Origin: Lewinellaceae bacterium
Lineage (GTDB): Bacteria; Bacteroidota; Bacteroidia; Chitinophagales; Saprospiraceae
Reading direction: 5' to 3'
DNA length: 64,000 nt
Assembly: GCA_016716135.1 (NCBI GenBank)
Contig: JADJWX010000007.1
Coordinates: 310,001 to 374,000 of the forward strand
Positions 9,259-17,703 of the stretch are shown here, piece after piece; positions within the stretch are counted from its first letter, which is position 1, and every line of letters starts with the position of its first letter. The notes under the pieces are model-generated. The model was not told the origin of the DNA, ran no database searches, and saw only the letters and a list, made by a program, of their open reading frames with translations. The position numbers and the translations under genes are program-made.

Positions 9259-9350
9259 TTTTTTTTCGAGATTCCAGTTGTGACGCGGCTGTCGCAAAAG
9301 TGCCTCGCCAATTTTACCCGCCGTAACGTATTCAGTTTTACCTCGAAGTT

Positions 9351-9580
9351 GCAAACATGCGTCATCCCGAATTTTCGAAATGACTTCGGAGAAGTCAAAT
9401 ATTTGTAGATCAGAGATTTAAGGGGGACCGACGACCTCGGAGAGGTCGCATGTGCAGTGGCTGGCACCTGGATATTCGACCTCTCCGAGGTCGGGCAACG
9501 TGCAACCGGAGCATTTCTACAAATATTTGACCTCTCCGAGGTCTTTTTTATGAAAAAAATCGGGATGACGCATGTTTGCA
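9351..9580. repeat. Long inverted-repeat element, copy 1 (GACCTCGGAGAGGTC family)
   Basis: The outer arms, 9351-9409 and 9516-9580, pair over most of their length: both contain GCAAACATGCGTCATCCCGA and AAATATTTGTAGA (one reversed). Inside each arm is a smaller palindrome, GACCTCGGAGAGGTC or a close variant. A second, opened copy in the opposite orientation lies at 41068-41950. The rest of the gap (9259-9654) shows no gene. No transposase is present. Confidence 0.85.
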
Positions 9581-9654
9581 CCTCGCGGTTAAAAGTTTGT
9601 CGCAAGGGGCACGGAATGTACTTATGAGCCGCGCCCCCCCAAAAAAACCGGGCC

Positions 9655-10665
9655 CTACTCTTTCACCATTTTTCCAACGTAAAGGCCGTTTTCACCAAGC
9701 AGTTTCACCAGGTAAATCCCGGGGGTCAGATTGCCCGTGGGGATGCGCACCTGTTCGTGTTGCTGAACACGGCTGGTGTAGTTCAGGCTGCCGTTGATGG
9801 AAAAAACATCCACCCGTTCGATCGTTTCGTTGGGCAGAAAAACGGCGGCTTCGTCCTGTACCGGATTGGGTTGAATGCGAATGGCTTGTGGTTTGGCTGC
9901 TGCTTCGCCGGTGCCGACAAATTGCGGGTCAAAGCGGGTTCCGGTGTTCAAAATTTCTTTTGTACCGGCGTTTTGAACAAAAGCCAGCACGTAGAGCGAG
10001 TCGAAATTGGACGTCCAGCCGGAAGGCGCCGTATGCGTGAAGTTGAAGTTGAAACTTGCAGAATTGCCTACGGCGGGCAGGGTGATATTCTGGCCGTCGA
10101 TGCCGGGCAGCATGGCATGGAACACGTCGTGATGTTTGGATTCGCCGTTCGGGGCGTTGTAGTTGACGGTGCTTTCGGCTACCGCAGCAAAAAGTTTGTA
10201 ACTACCCGCCGGCACCGTGCCGTAGGTTGTTACCGTAACCGTGATGGTTTTATTCGGTGCATTGCCCCCTTCGGTCACTTCGATCGCGATCGGGCTTTCC
10301 TGGTTCAGTTGGGCCTCCAGCGTGGCCTGGGGAAGCAGTTGGGAGCTTACCGGTGCGAGCGTACCGTTCAGGGCTACCCGAGGAGTGCCGCTGATACCGT
10401 ACAGGTTGGTCCGCGCAGAATTTTCCGAAGTATTTGCCTGGTAAAATTTACAGGAGCTATACGGCACCGGCGGGTGAATGGACAGGTGGCGCACGTCGTC
10501 GGCATACCCGCCGATCAGGTTGTAAAAAGTAGGATTTCTGGAGGCGCAGATTGAGCAGTTTGAATTGGTAAAATGCTCGATCAGCACGTACTTTTTGGGC
10601 AGGCCCTGGGCAAAAAGCGCAACCGTTGCGCAACAGAAAACAGAAAGCAGGAAACGTTTTTTCAT
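9655..10665 (-). CDS. Omp28-like secreted protein with T9SS type A sorting domain
   Basis: Starts at the ATG at 10665 (MKKRFLLSVFCC) with a signal peptide ending FAQ. The N-terminal region has a thioredoxin-like look: LIEHFTNSNCSICASRNPTF includes a CxxC (CSIC), as in Omp28-family proteins. A beta-rich middle follows. The last 75 residues form a T9SS sorting domain (IRIQPNPVQDEAAVFLP, then NLTPGIYLVKLLGENG). Such proteins are exported across the outer membrane and anchored or released. The -7 box at 10686-10693 lies 20 bases before the start. Function unknown beyond a possible extracellular redox or surface role. Confidence 0.85.
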   Translation of the reverse strand: MKKRFLLSVFCCATVALFAQGLPKKYVLIEHFTNSNCSICASRNPTFYNLIGGYADDVRHLSIHPPVPYSSCKFYQANTSENSARTNLYGISGTPRVALNGTLAPVSSQLLPQATLEAQLNQESPIAIEVTEGGNAPNKTITVTVTTYGTVPAGSYKLFAAVAESTVNYNAPNGESKHHDVFHAMLPGIDGQNITLPAVGNSASFNFNFTHTAPSGWTSNFDSLYVLAFVQNAGTKEILNTGTRFDPQFVGTGEAAAKPQAIRIQPNPVQDEAAVFLPNETIERVDVFSINGSLNYTSRVQQHEQVRIPTGNLTPGIYLVKLLGENGLYVGKMVKE

Positions 10666-10685
10666 GTGTCGATTTGTTTTTAGGC

Positions 10686-10693
10686 CAAAACTA
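10686..10693 (-). promoter_or_regulatory. -7 box TAGTTTTG upstream of the Omp28-like gene
   Basis: An exact TAnnTTTG match on the minus strand, about 20 bases before the ATG at 10665. Confidence 0.5.
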
Positions 10694-10814
10694 ATTATTC
10701 GAACAGCCATGCGGTTACCCGGTTTAGCCAAAAGCCGTCAAATGTCGGCTACGGAACACTGAAAAGCCGTAACATTGTCCCGATTTAACATTGACCACTA
10801 ACTAATCATTTGCC

Positions 10815-11636
10815 ATGTTCCTTTTCGCAATGCCCGACTTTGCATCGGCCGATGTCTGGATCAGTTTGTTCACCCTTACCTTTTTGGAAATTGTACTTGG
10901 GGTGGATAACATCATCTTCATCTCCATTATTTCTGCAAAATTGCCCCCGGAAGACCAGCCCAAAGCGCGAAATATCGGCCTCGTCCTGGCAATGGTGCTC
11001 CGGATAGTTCTGCTGTTCGGCCTGGTATGGATTATCGGCATGAACGCTCCGCTGTTCAGCATCGACCTGCCGGGGCTGCATGGCGATGTTACCGGGCAGG
11101 GACTTATCCTGTTTTTAGGGGGTGTTTTCCTGTTTTACAAGGCGACTACGGAAATCCACCACAAACTGGAGAGTCCGGCCGACCGGGACGACCCGAAAAT
11201 AAAATCGGGGAAAACGGCCCTCAATGCCGTCATTACCCAGATTGCCCTAATCAACATCGTTTTTTCCTTTGACTCCATCCTGACTGCTATTGGGATAGCC
11301 GACAACCTGTTGATCATGATCATCGCGGTGATCGCTTCGGTGATCATCATGATCGTGTTTGCCGGCGCTGTAAGCCGCTTTGTCAACGAGCACCCGACCA
11401 TTCAGATGCTTGGGCTGGCGTTCCTCATCCTGATCGGTTTTTCACTGATCGCAGAGGCGGCGCACCTGGGCCATTTTATCGAAGGCGCAGTGCCAAAAGG
11501 CTATTTGTACTTTGCCATTTTCTTTTCCCTGTTTGTGGAAATGCTCAACATCCGGATGAAAAAAGTAACAAAACCGGTGCAATTGCATGGCGTTGGAGGT
11601 ACGGCGAAAAAACAAGGGCTGCTGGACGCTGAGTAG
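10815..11636 (+). CDS. TerC-family integral membrane protein
   Basis: A 273-residue polytopic protein with the TerC signature EIVLGVDNIIFISI and a second copy of the acidic motif, FSFDSILTAIG; these Asp residues are the likely metal-ion sites. TerC/Alx proteins are implicated in manganese or other metal export and in tellurite resistance. About seven membrane segments are visible. The start could also be the ATG at 10830 (MPDFASADVW), which removes five residues. Followed 34 bases later by an exonuclease gene; no tellurite operon is present, so a housekeeping metal-homeostasis role is likelier (inference). Confidence 0.9.
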   Translation: MFLFAMPDFASADVWISLFTLTFLEIVLGVDNIIFISIISAKLPPEDQPKARNIGLVLAMVLRIVLLFGLVWIIGMNAPLFSIDLPGLHGDVTGQGLILFLGGVFLFYKATTEIHHKLESPADRDDPKIKSGKTALNAVITQIALINIVFSFDSILTAIGIADNLLIMIIAVIASVIIMIVFAGAVSRFVNEHPTIQMLGLAFLILIGFSLIAEAAHLGHFIEGAVPKGYLYFAIFFSLFVEMLNIRMKKVTKPVQLHGVGGTAKKQGLLDAE

Positions 11637-11670
11637 CCGAAGCGCCTGCACTGAACTAATCAAACCTGTT

Positions 11671-12507
11671 ATGACAGAATTAAACCTCGATCGCGATCTC
11701 GTTTTTTTCGATGTGGAAACCACCGGATTGAATGTCATCCGCGACCGGATTGTACAAATTGCCCTGGTCAAACTACATAAAAACGGCAACCCGCCCACTG
11801 AACTGACCGAACTGGTGAACCCCGGCATCCCAATTTCCGAGGAGTCGATGGCTATTCACGGCATCACGCCGAAAGACCTGGCCAACAAACCCACCTTTCG
11901 CCAGCTGGCGCAGAAAATCTGGGATTTCATCGGTGATGCCGATCTGGCAGGCTACAATTCCAACCGCTTCGACGTGCCGATGCTCATGGAGGAGTTTGCG
12001 CGGGTGGGCATGGAGTTTGACATCAGCAAGCGCCGCCTCATCGACGTGCAGCGCATTTTTTACAAAATGGAACCCCGCACGCTCAAGGCCGCATACCGGT
12101 TCTACTGCAACCAGGAAATGACCGATGCGCACGATGCCCTGGCCGATGTGCGCACTACCATTGATGTGTTCAAAGGCCAGTTGAAAACGTATGAAGGCGT
12201 TGACATGCTGGACGAGGATGGCAACCGGATCCCGGCGCCAATTCAGAACAACATGCAGGTGTTGCACGATTTTACGAACGATTTGAACTTCCTCGATGCC
12301 ACCCAGAAAATACGCGTGCAACCCGACGGCACCGCAGTGTTTAATTTTGGAAAATACAACGGCCAGCCCGTCAAGGAAATACTGGCCAAAGACCGAAACT
12401 ATTACCATTGGATACTGGAAAAAGAATTCTCTTCCCAACTCAAACAGATTGTGAAAGAAATGATGCGGGAAATTGAAAAAGAAAAACAGGCAAATGGGAA
12501 ATCGTAA
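11671..12507 (+). CDS. DnaQ-like DEDDh 3'-5' exonuclease
   Basis: A 278-residue protein with Exo I FFDVETTGL, Exo II GYNSNRFDVPML and Exo III HDALADVRTT, which supply the DEDDh catalytic residues. The C-terminal FNFGKYNGQPVKEIL segment resembles the small domain often fused to such exonucleases in Bacteroidota. It probably acts in DNA or RNA 3'-end processing or repair; it is not a polymerase subunit by context. I start at ATG 11671 (MTELNLDRD), because the longer frame runs back into terC. The stop overlaps the next gene by 14 bases. Confidence 0.9.
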   Translation: MTELNLDRDLVFFDVETTGLNVIRDRIVQIALVKLHKNGNPPTELTELVNPGIPISEESMAIHGITPKDLANKPTFRQLAQKIWDFIGDADLAGYNSNRFDVPMLMEEFARVGMEFDISKRRLIDVQRIFYKMEPRTLKAAYRFYCNQEMTDAHDALADVRTTIDVFKGQLKTYEGVDMLDEDGNRIPAPIQNNMQVLHDFTNDLNFLDATQKIRVQPDGTAVFNFGKYNGQPVKEILAKDRNYYHWILEKEFSSQLKQIVKEMMREIEKEKQANGKS

Positions 12508-13366
12508 ACCGGGCGGGCTGTCACGTTTCCGGGTTATGCCCGGTCTATGGCTTTCTGGCTGTGGTGTGCTGGCTTGCTGCATGTTGTTTTTTTCCAACTG
12601 CTATGAGCCGCGCGAAGGCTGCCTCGACATTGAGGCTACGAATTTTGACGCCGCAGCCGATAAAAACTGTTGTTGCACCTATCCTGCGCTCAACATGATG
12701 TTTCTACCCCGGTACGACACCCTGATCTGGAAACCCGACACCGCGTATGAGTACGCCCCCGGAAAGTGGTTCAGGCTCAAACAGGCGGTCTTTTACCTGT
12801 CGGATTTCCAAATCGTTCAGAACGGCACGGCAATCAGTGTAAGCGATACCATCGGCCTGAAAACCTGGGGCCCCGGCGGCGATACCACGCAGGCTACCTT
12901 CACGGATGATTTTTTGCTGATCCGGCGGACGGTAGTGGCGTACCCGGTCGGTACGTTCCGGCCGAGCGGCGCGTTTGAGTCGGTTCGTTTCCAGGTAGGT
13001 TTACCGGCCGGCGCGCAGCAGGTGATCCCGGCCCTGGCGCCCAACGGGCATCCGCTCCGGCCACAACCGGAGGACCTCTGGCTGGGCCGCGATACGGGCT
13101 ACGTGGCGATGAAACTTGTGCTCACCCGTGATACCCTCGGCAGTACCATACCGGACACCCTGTTGTTTCACCGGCCTGATTTTTCGAACGTACAGCTACA
13201 AAAAGGCGGTATGTTCAGCCACGAAAGCGGCTATGATTTTACCCTGAGACTGACGGCTGATTTTCGGGAAATGTTCCGCAATGTCGATTTGTCATCGGGT
13301 GACATTTCGGCCTGGAAAACACAGATTGTCGCCAACTTGCCGGAGGTATTTCGTGTTACACAATAG
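12494..13366 (+). CDS. MbnP-like lipoprotein (divergent paralogue)
   Basis: A 290-residue lipoprotein (lipobox FSNC). After the lipid anchor comes a cysteine-rich stretch, GCLDIEATNFDAAADKNCC, a variant of the GC-x-D-x-ATNY repeat of Bacteroidota surface proteins. The remainder follows the MbnP plan: LKQAVFYLSDFQI near the start and FHRPDFSNVQL with DFTLRLTADF near the end. It lacks the clear YHCG-type motif of its neighbour, so assignment rests on order and similarity of layout. The start is the ATG at 12494, overlapping the exonuclease stop; the in-frame codon at 12473 is TTG. Likely operonic with the next two genes. Confidence 0.65.
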   Translation: MGNRKPGGLSRFRVMPGLWLSGCGVLACCMLFFSNCYEPREGCLDIEATNFDAAADKNCCCTYPALNMMFLPRYDTLIWKPDTAYEYAPGKWFRLKQAVFYLSDFQIVQNGTAISVSDTIGLKTWGPGGDTTQATFTDDFLLIRRTVVAYPVGTFRPSGAFESVRFQVGLPAGAQQVIPALAPNGHPLRPQPEDLWLGRDTGYVAMKLVLTRDTLGSTIPDTLLFHRPDFSNVQLQKGGMFSHESGYDFTLRLTADFREMFRNVDLSSGDISAWKTQIVANLPEVFRVTQ

Positions 13367-13420
13367 AATTACACGAACTTTACAAAAACTGTTTTTCCCA
13401 AAACAAATAACACCACAAGT

Positions 13421-14182
13421 ATGAAATTCTCACTCGCAGGCGGCCTCCTGATCGCCATTCTGGCTTTTATAGGCTGCAAGGACAACACGGACTCCGGTCC
13501 GACTTCCACGTTTACCATCACCTTCAAAGCATTGTACGACGGCCAGCCGCTTGAAAAGTTCAAGGCCTACGATTACGATACCTACAAGGTGCAACTGACG
13601 CGATTCAATACCTACATGTCGAACATAACCCTGCTTGGCGGAACCTCCGGCGATGTAAAAATCAGCGATATCGAGTGGGTAAACTTCACGCCCGACCTGG
13701 CTCCCGACAATTTTGCCGTACCGGTTCCCATCGCCATAGCCAATGTGCCTGATGGCGATTATACCGGCATTCGACTGGGCTACGGCGTTCCGCCAAATCT
13801 CAACGCGCAGCAACCGAAAGATTTCCCAGCAGGCCACCCGCTCAGCAATGAAAACGAATATTGGCTGGGCTGGAAAAGTTATATTTTCAACAAGATCGAA
13901 GGCCAGGTCGACCTGAACAGTAACGGCCAGGCCGATGGCGCGCTGATTTATCACTGCGGTTCGGATGCGGTGTTCCGCGAGTATACGTTCAACCTTCCGG
14001 TCAAAGTGGAACCCGGCGCCGGCATTACCGTTGAATTCGACCTGAAAACACTCTTTGTTTTGAACGGCACCTGGTTGGACCTGAATAATGCATACAACCA
14101 GATCACATCCAACGACGTCAACGATGTCGTGATTGCCAACGAACTTATGGACAATTTCGGCAACGCCACGACCGTCAAGTAA
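13421..14182 (+). CDS. MbnP-family copper-binding lipoprotein
   Basis: A 253-residue lipoprotein (lipobox FIGC). MbnP hallmarks are FTITFKALYDGQPLE, LTRFNTYMSNITLL, NEYWLGWKSYIFNKIEGQVD and ALIYHCGSDAVF. In methanotrophs MbnP binds copper through a kynurenine made from tryptophan by the di-haem enzyme MbnH. Here tryptophans lie in EYWLGW and IEWVNF, and an MbnH-like peroxidase is encoded 33 bases downstream. I infer a periplasmic or surface copper-binding role; the tryptophan modification is a hypothesis. Confidence 0.8.
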   Translation: MKFSLAGGLLIAILAFIGCKDNTDSGPTSTFTITFKALYDGQPLEKFKAYDYDTYKVQLTRFNTYMSNITLLGGTSGDVKISDIEWVNFTPDLAPDNFAVPVPIAIANVPDGDYTGIRLGYGVPPNLNAQQPKDFPAGHPLSNENEYWLGWKSYIFNKIEGQVDLNSNGQADGALIYHCGSDAVFREYTFNLPVKVEPGAGITVEFDLKTLFVLNGTWLDLNNAYNQITSNDVNDVVIANELMDNFGNATTVK

Positions 14183-14215
14183 TCACCACTACCTGCCCAC
14201 TTTACATTTTGCGTT

Positions 14216-15391
14216 ATGAAAGGAATAGCCATTGCCTTCCCGTGGCGGATTTCCACCCTGATGTTTTTTACCGGCATTGCGCTGGTGTGGTTATCGTGTA
14301 AAAAAGACGACCCGCCCGAAGACGGCGAACAGGACCTTACCCATATCCCCTATGCGCCGCAGGCGTACACGATCGTTAAACCCGCCCATTTTCCGCAGAT
14401 CCAGATTCCTGCCGACAACCCGATGACGGTGGAAGGCGTACAGCTGGGGCGGCGCTTGTTTTACGATCCTATTTTGTCGGCCGACAGCACACAATCGTGC
14501 TCCAGTTGTCACTTGCCGCAAGGCAGTTTTACAGACAACCTCGCCGTTTCGACCGGGATCGACGGCATTGCCGGCCGGCGCAGCGCGATGAGTTTGCAGA
14601 ATGTCGCCTATGCCACCAACCGCCTGTTTTGGGATGGCCGGTCGCCTACCCTCGAAGACCAGGCATTGCTGCCGGTGGAAGACCCGATCGAGATGCACAA
14701 TACCTGGCCGAATGTTATTGAAAAATTGAAAAAACACCCGGATTACCCGGCTCGTTTCCGCAAAGCATTCGGGATAAACACCACCAAAGGAATTACCAGG
14801 GAGTTGGCTGCAAAGGCCATTGCCCAGTTTGAACGCACCCTGGTCAGCAGCGGCAAATCGAAATTCGACCGCTACCTGCAAGGCGAACTGGATGCCCTGG
14901 ACGACGAGGAACTGGACGGCAAGCTCTTGTTCTTCGACGAAGGTCAGGTGGTTGGGCTTCCGGATGCCCAATGTTTTCATTGCCACGGCGGCCTCACGCT
15001 CACCGGAAATCAATATTTCAACAATGGCCTGGACTCCGTGGGTACGCTGGATGAATTTGTGGACAAGGGCCTCGGCGAGGTTACCGGCAATCCATTCGAC
15101 AACGGAAAGTTTCGGGCCCCCACCCTGCGCAATATCGCCCTGACGGCGCCCTACATGCACGACGGGCGCTTCCAAACACTTGAGGAGGTGATCGAACATT
15201 ACAGCAGCCATGGCAAGCCGGCGCCCAACCGCGACCCGCTGATCCCGACCGTGGGCTTCCCGATTCCGGGCACCAACCCGGTAAAATATTCGGGACTGAC
15301 GACCTATCAGAAGCAGGCCCTGCTCAAATTCCTGCACACCCTTACCGATACGGATTTTGTGAATAACCCGGATATTCAGAACCCGTTTTAA
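14216..15391 (+). CDS. Di-haem cytochrome c peroxidase (MauG/MbnH type) lipoprotein
   Basis: A 391-residue protein with two haem c sites, CSSCH (residues 95-99) and CFHCH (253-257), and the typical APTLRNIALTAPYMHDGRF and LEEVIEHYS segments. The lipobox is LSC. MauG-like enzymes form high-valent di-haem states and oxidise tryptophan in partner proteins, while bacterial cytochrome c peroxidases detoxify peroxide. Placement directly after two MbnP-like genes favours the MbnH role. A word-hairpin (15396-15471) directly follows the stop and probably terminates the unit. Confidence 0.92.
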   Translation: MKGIAIAFPWRISTLMFFTGIALVWLSCKKDDPPEDGEQDLTHIPYAPQAYTIVKPAHFPQIQIPADNPMTVEGVQLGRRLFYDPILSADSTQSCSSCHLPQGSFTDNLAVSTGIDGIAGRRSAMSLQNVAYATNRLFWDGRSPTLEDQALLPVEDPIEMHNTWPNVIEKLKKHPDYPARFRKAFGINTTKGITRELAAKAIAQFERTLVSSGKSKFDRYLQGELDALDDEELDGKLLFFDEGQVVGLPDAQCFHCHGGLTLTGNQYFNNGLDSVGTLDEFVDKGLGEVTGNPFDNGKFRAPTLRNIALTAPYMHDGRFQTLEEVIEHYSSHGKPAPNRDPLIPTVGFPIPGTNPVKYSGLTTYQKQALLKFLHTLTDTDFVNNPDIQNPF

Positions 15392-15395
15392 TTTT

Positions 15396-15471
15396 GCTGT
15401 TGGCTGTTGGCTGTTACAATTGACCGGGACTTCCACTTCCCGAGTGCAGCCAACGGCCAATAGCCAACAGC
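15396..15471. repeat. Inverted repeat of GCTGTTGG words, probable terminator
   Basis: The left arm 15396-15415 (GCTGTTGGCTGTTGGCTGTT) pairs with 15447-15471, with 18 of the 20 left-arm bases matching. The loop is about 31 bases. It starts five bases after the peroxidase stop codon. Confidence 0.75.
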
Positions 15472-15501
15472 AAATATTCTGTCGCCTTTCCCGCCTTTAT
15501 C

Positions 15502-15509
15502 TATTTTTG
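15502..15509 (+). promoter_or_regulatory. -7 box TATTTTTG upstream of the secreted protease
   Basis: An exact TAnnTTTG match 46 bases before the ATG at 15556. Confidence 0.5.
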
Positions 15510-15555
15510 GCCTGGTTTTTAATATTGTTTTTTTTTAATAATTCATCTTCATCCC

Positions 15556-17520
15556 ATGCATGTCCGTTACCGACTACCGATCCTGCCGGTTCTTTTATTT
15601 TCCGTTAGCGCCTTTGGCCAGTTAAGTACGGGTGGAACGCCACCCAGTTTTTCTCCCGAACACGAAGTTGTTTTTTCCAAAAAACCAAGGCCTGCTCCGG
15701 TAAAGCTTGCCCCGCTGGACGCAAAAACCCTGCTTATCGAAGACAGTAAATACCAGGAGCAAAGTCGCTTTGCGGCGCCTTTGCCTCCGGTTGATTTCAG
15801 CCTGGAAACATCCGGCCAGTGGGTTACGCTGGCCAATGGCGACCGCGTTTGGCGCCTGGCGCTGGAATCGCCCAAAGCCCGGGGCCTGATCCTGATGTTT
15901 GATCAGTTCCGGTTGGCAGCCGGGGCGCGTTTTTTTGCTTACACGCCCGACAAAGCCCAAATCCTGGGCGCCTACACGGAGCAAAGTTGTTTGCCGGACG
16001 GGCAATTTCTTATCGGTGTGCTGCCCAATGACCAGGCCGTTCTGGAACTCTACGAACCGGCTGCTGCAGCGGGTCTTTCCAAAATCCGCCTCAACCGTAT
16101 CGACTACGTGTACGACCCGGCAGGCCTGGCCCCGGCAACCCTGGACACTCCGGAAGATTTCGGGCAATCGTATGCCTGCAACATCAACGTCAACTGCCCG
16201 CAGGGCCAGAACTGGCAAACGGAAAAACGCGGCGTGGGGCGCATCCTCATGGTGTTTTCCAACGGTTCGGGCTGGTGCACCGGCTCGCTGGTTGCCAATA
16301 CCAGCGGCTCCGGAGAGCCGTATTTCCTGACGGCGCATCACTGCCAGATCATCGGTTTGTTGCCGAATTTCAACCTCTGGCGGTTTGATTTTGACTATGA
16401 GGCATCTGCCTGCGCCAACCCCCAGTCTGAACCGACGGCAAAATCCGTCCTGGGCTGTACCCGTGTGGCTTACCGGCATGAAACCGATTTTTTGCTGCTC
16501 AAACTCAACCCGATCCCGGGCTCCTACAACTTGTATTTCAACGGTTGGAACCGCACTGCCGCTACCAATTCCAACGTGCCGAATTCCACCTTTATCCATC
16601 ACCCGAACGGGGATATCAAGAAAATTTCGATCGACAACAACCCAGCCATCATTTTTAACCAGATCATCAACTGGGGCTCCGGCTTCGGCAGCACCCCGGC
16701 AGGTTCGCACTGGTCGGTTATTCCGGAAGAAGGTATTTACCAGCCGGGCTCTTCCGGCTGCCCGCTGTTCGATCCGAACAAACGTATTGTCGGGCAGCTC
16801 CATGGCGGCAACCTGGACACTGCCCTGTGCAAAGTGGTAAACTCCTGGTTTGGCCGCTTCGACCTTTCCTGGGACCAGGGCGCTACTGCGGATACCCGGC
16901 TCAAAGAATGGCTCGACCCAAATAACACCGGCGCCACCACCCAAAACGGCTACGTCCAACCGGCCCCCACGACCATCAACATCGGCGGAAATATCCGGAC
17001 CCACTGGGATGTACCGATGCCCAACGTACTCGTTTCCCTCAGCGGCGACGAAACCCGGGCGACCCGCACGGATGCTTCCGGGAACTACCTGTTTAGCGGC
17101 TTGCCCGCAGGGCTCAATTACACCATCACCCCTACCCGCGACACGAACGACATCAACGGGATCACCACCTTCGACCTCTCCCTGATCAATAAACACGTGT
17201 TGAGTTTGGAAAACCTGGACTCGCCCTGGAAAATCATTGCCGCCGACGCCAACGGCAGCAACACAGTCACCACGATCGATATCGTGGAAGGCCGGAAGAT
17301 TTTACTGGGCCTCAACACGGCTTTCCCGAATGTCAGTGCCTGGCGTTTCTTCCCTGCCCTGACGAACTTCCCGAATCCGAACAACCCCTTCACCGGCTTT
17401 CCCGGAGGCGGACCGCCGGAGTTTTTGCAACTGAACGGTTTGCAGGACAACGTGACCGATGCCAACTTCAAGGGCGTCAAGATCGGCGACGTGAACGACA
17501 ATGCGAAGCCGGGCGGATAG
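15556..17520 (+). CDS. Secreted trypsin-like serine protease with carboxypeptidase-regulatory and dockerin-like tail
   Basis: A 654-residue protein with a signal peptide (ending FG/Q). The S1-type catalytic triad is visible as His in FLTAHHC, Asp in ETDFLLLKL and Ser in GSSGCPLFD. The layout resembles lysyl-endopeptidase relatives with an N-terminal pro-region. After about residue 470 comes a beta-sandwich of carboxypeptidase-regulatory type (TRTDASGNYLFSGLPAG). Then come paired dockerin-like calcium loops (DTNDINGITTFDLSLINKH, DANGSNTVTTIDIVEGRKI), ending VKIGDVNDNAKPGG. No classical T9SS sorting domain is seen. Likely an extracellular endopeptidase; substrate unknown. Confidence 0.88.
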   Translation: MHVRYRLPILPVLLFSVSAFGQLSTGGTPPSFSPEHEVVFSKKPRPAPVKLAPLDAKTLLIEDSKYQEQSRFAAPLPPVDFSLETSGQWVTLANGDRVWRLALESPKARGLILMFDQFRLAAGARFFAYTPDKAQILGAYTEQSCLPDGQFLIGVLPNDQAVLELYEPAAAAGLSKIRLNRIDYVYDPAGLAPATLDTPEDFGQSYACNINVNCPQGQNWQTEKRGVGRILMVFSNGSGWCTGSLVANTSGSGEPYFLTAHHCQIIGLLPNFNLWRFDFDYEASACANPQSEPTAKSVLGCTRVAYRHETDFLLLKLNPIPGSYNLYFNGWNRTAATNSNVPNSTFIHHPNGDIKKISIDNNPAIIFNQIINWGSGFGSTPAGSHWSVIPEEGIYQPGSSGCPLFDPNKRIVGQLHGGNLDTALCKVVNSWFGRFDLSWDQGATADTRLKEWLDPNNTGATTQNGYVQPAPTTINIGGNIRTHWDVPMPNVLVSLSGDETRATRTDASGNYLFSGLPAGLNYTITPTRDTNDINGITTFDLSLINKHVLSLENLDSPWKIIAADANGSNTVTTIDIVEGRKILLGLNTAFPNVSAWRFFPALTNFPNPNNPFTGFPGGGPPEFLQLNGLQDNVTDANFKGVKIGDVNDNAKPGG

Positions 17521-17526
17521 TGCCGG

Positions 17527-17695
17527 TTTACGAAGTACGAATTTGGATTTACGATTGTCCCTTTATGGCCCGAGTTGGTCGACTCATGGCGTCCGACTCC
17601 TGATTTTGCCTTAAACTAGCTCGATTTTTAGCAAAAACCTGGCAACGTACCCGTCTGAAGCCGTAAATCCAACTTCGTAAATCGTAAATTGTAAA
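17527..17695. repeat. Imperfect inverted repeat of TTTACGA / TTGGATTTACG words
   Basis: The left arm 17527-17558 and right arm 17662-17695 share ACGAAGT, TTGGATTTACG and TTTACGA words in inverted order, with a loop of about 100 bases. It fills the gap between the protease and pepT. No gene is visible in it. Confidence 0.6.
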
Positions 17696-17703
17696 GCACA
17701 AAT

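Noticed and set aside
9351..9580. Remnant insertion sequence
   Set aside because: No transposase-like frame, target duplication or conserved IS end was visible; described as an inverted-repeat element only.
15622..17196. 524-codon frame antisense to the secreted protease
   Set aside because: The plus strand encodes a complete catalytic triad and signal peptide; the antisense frame lacks any family features.
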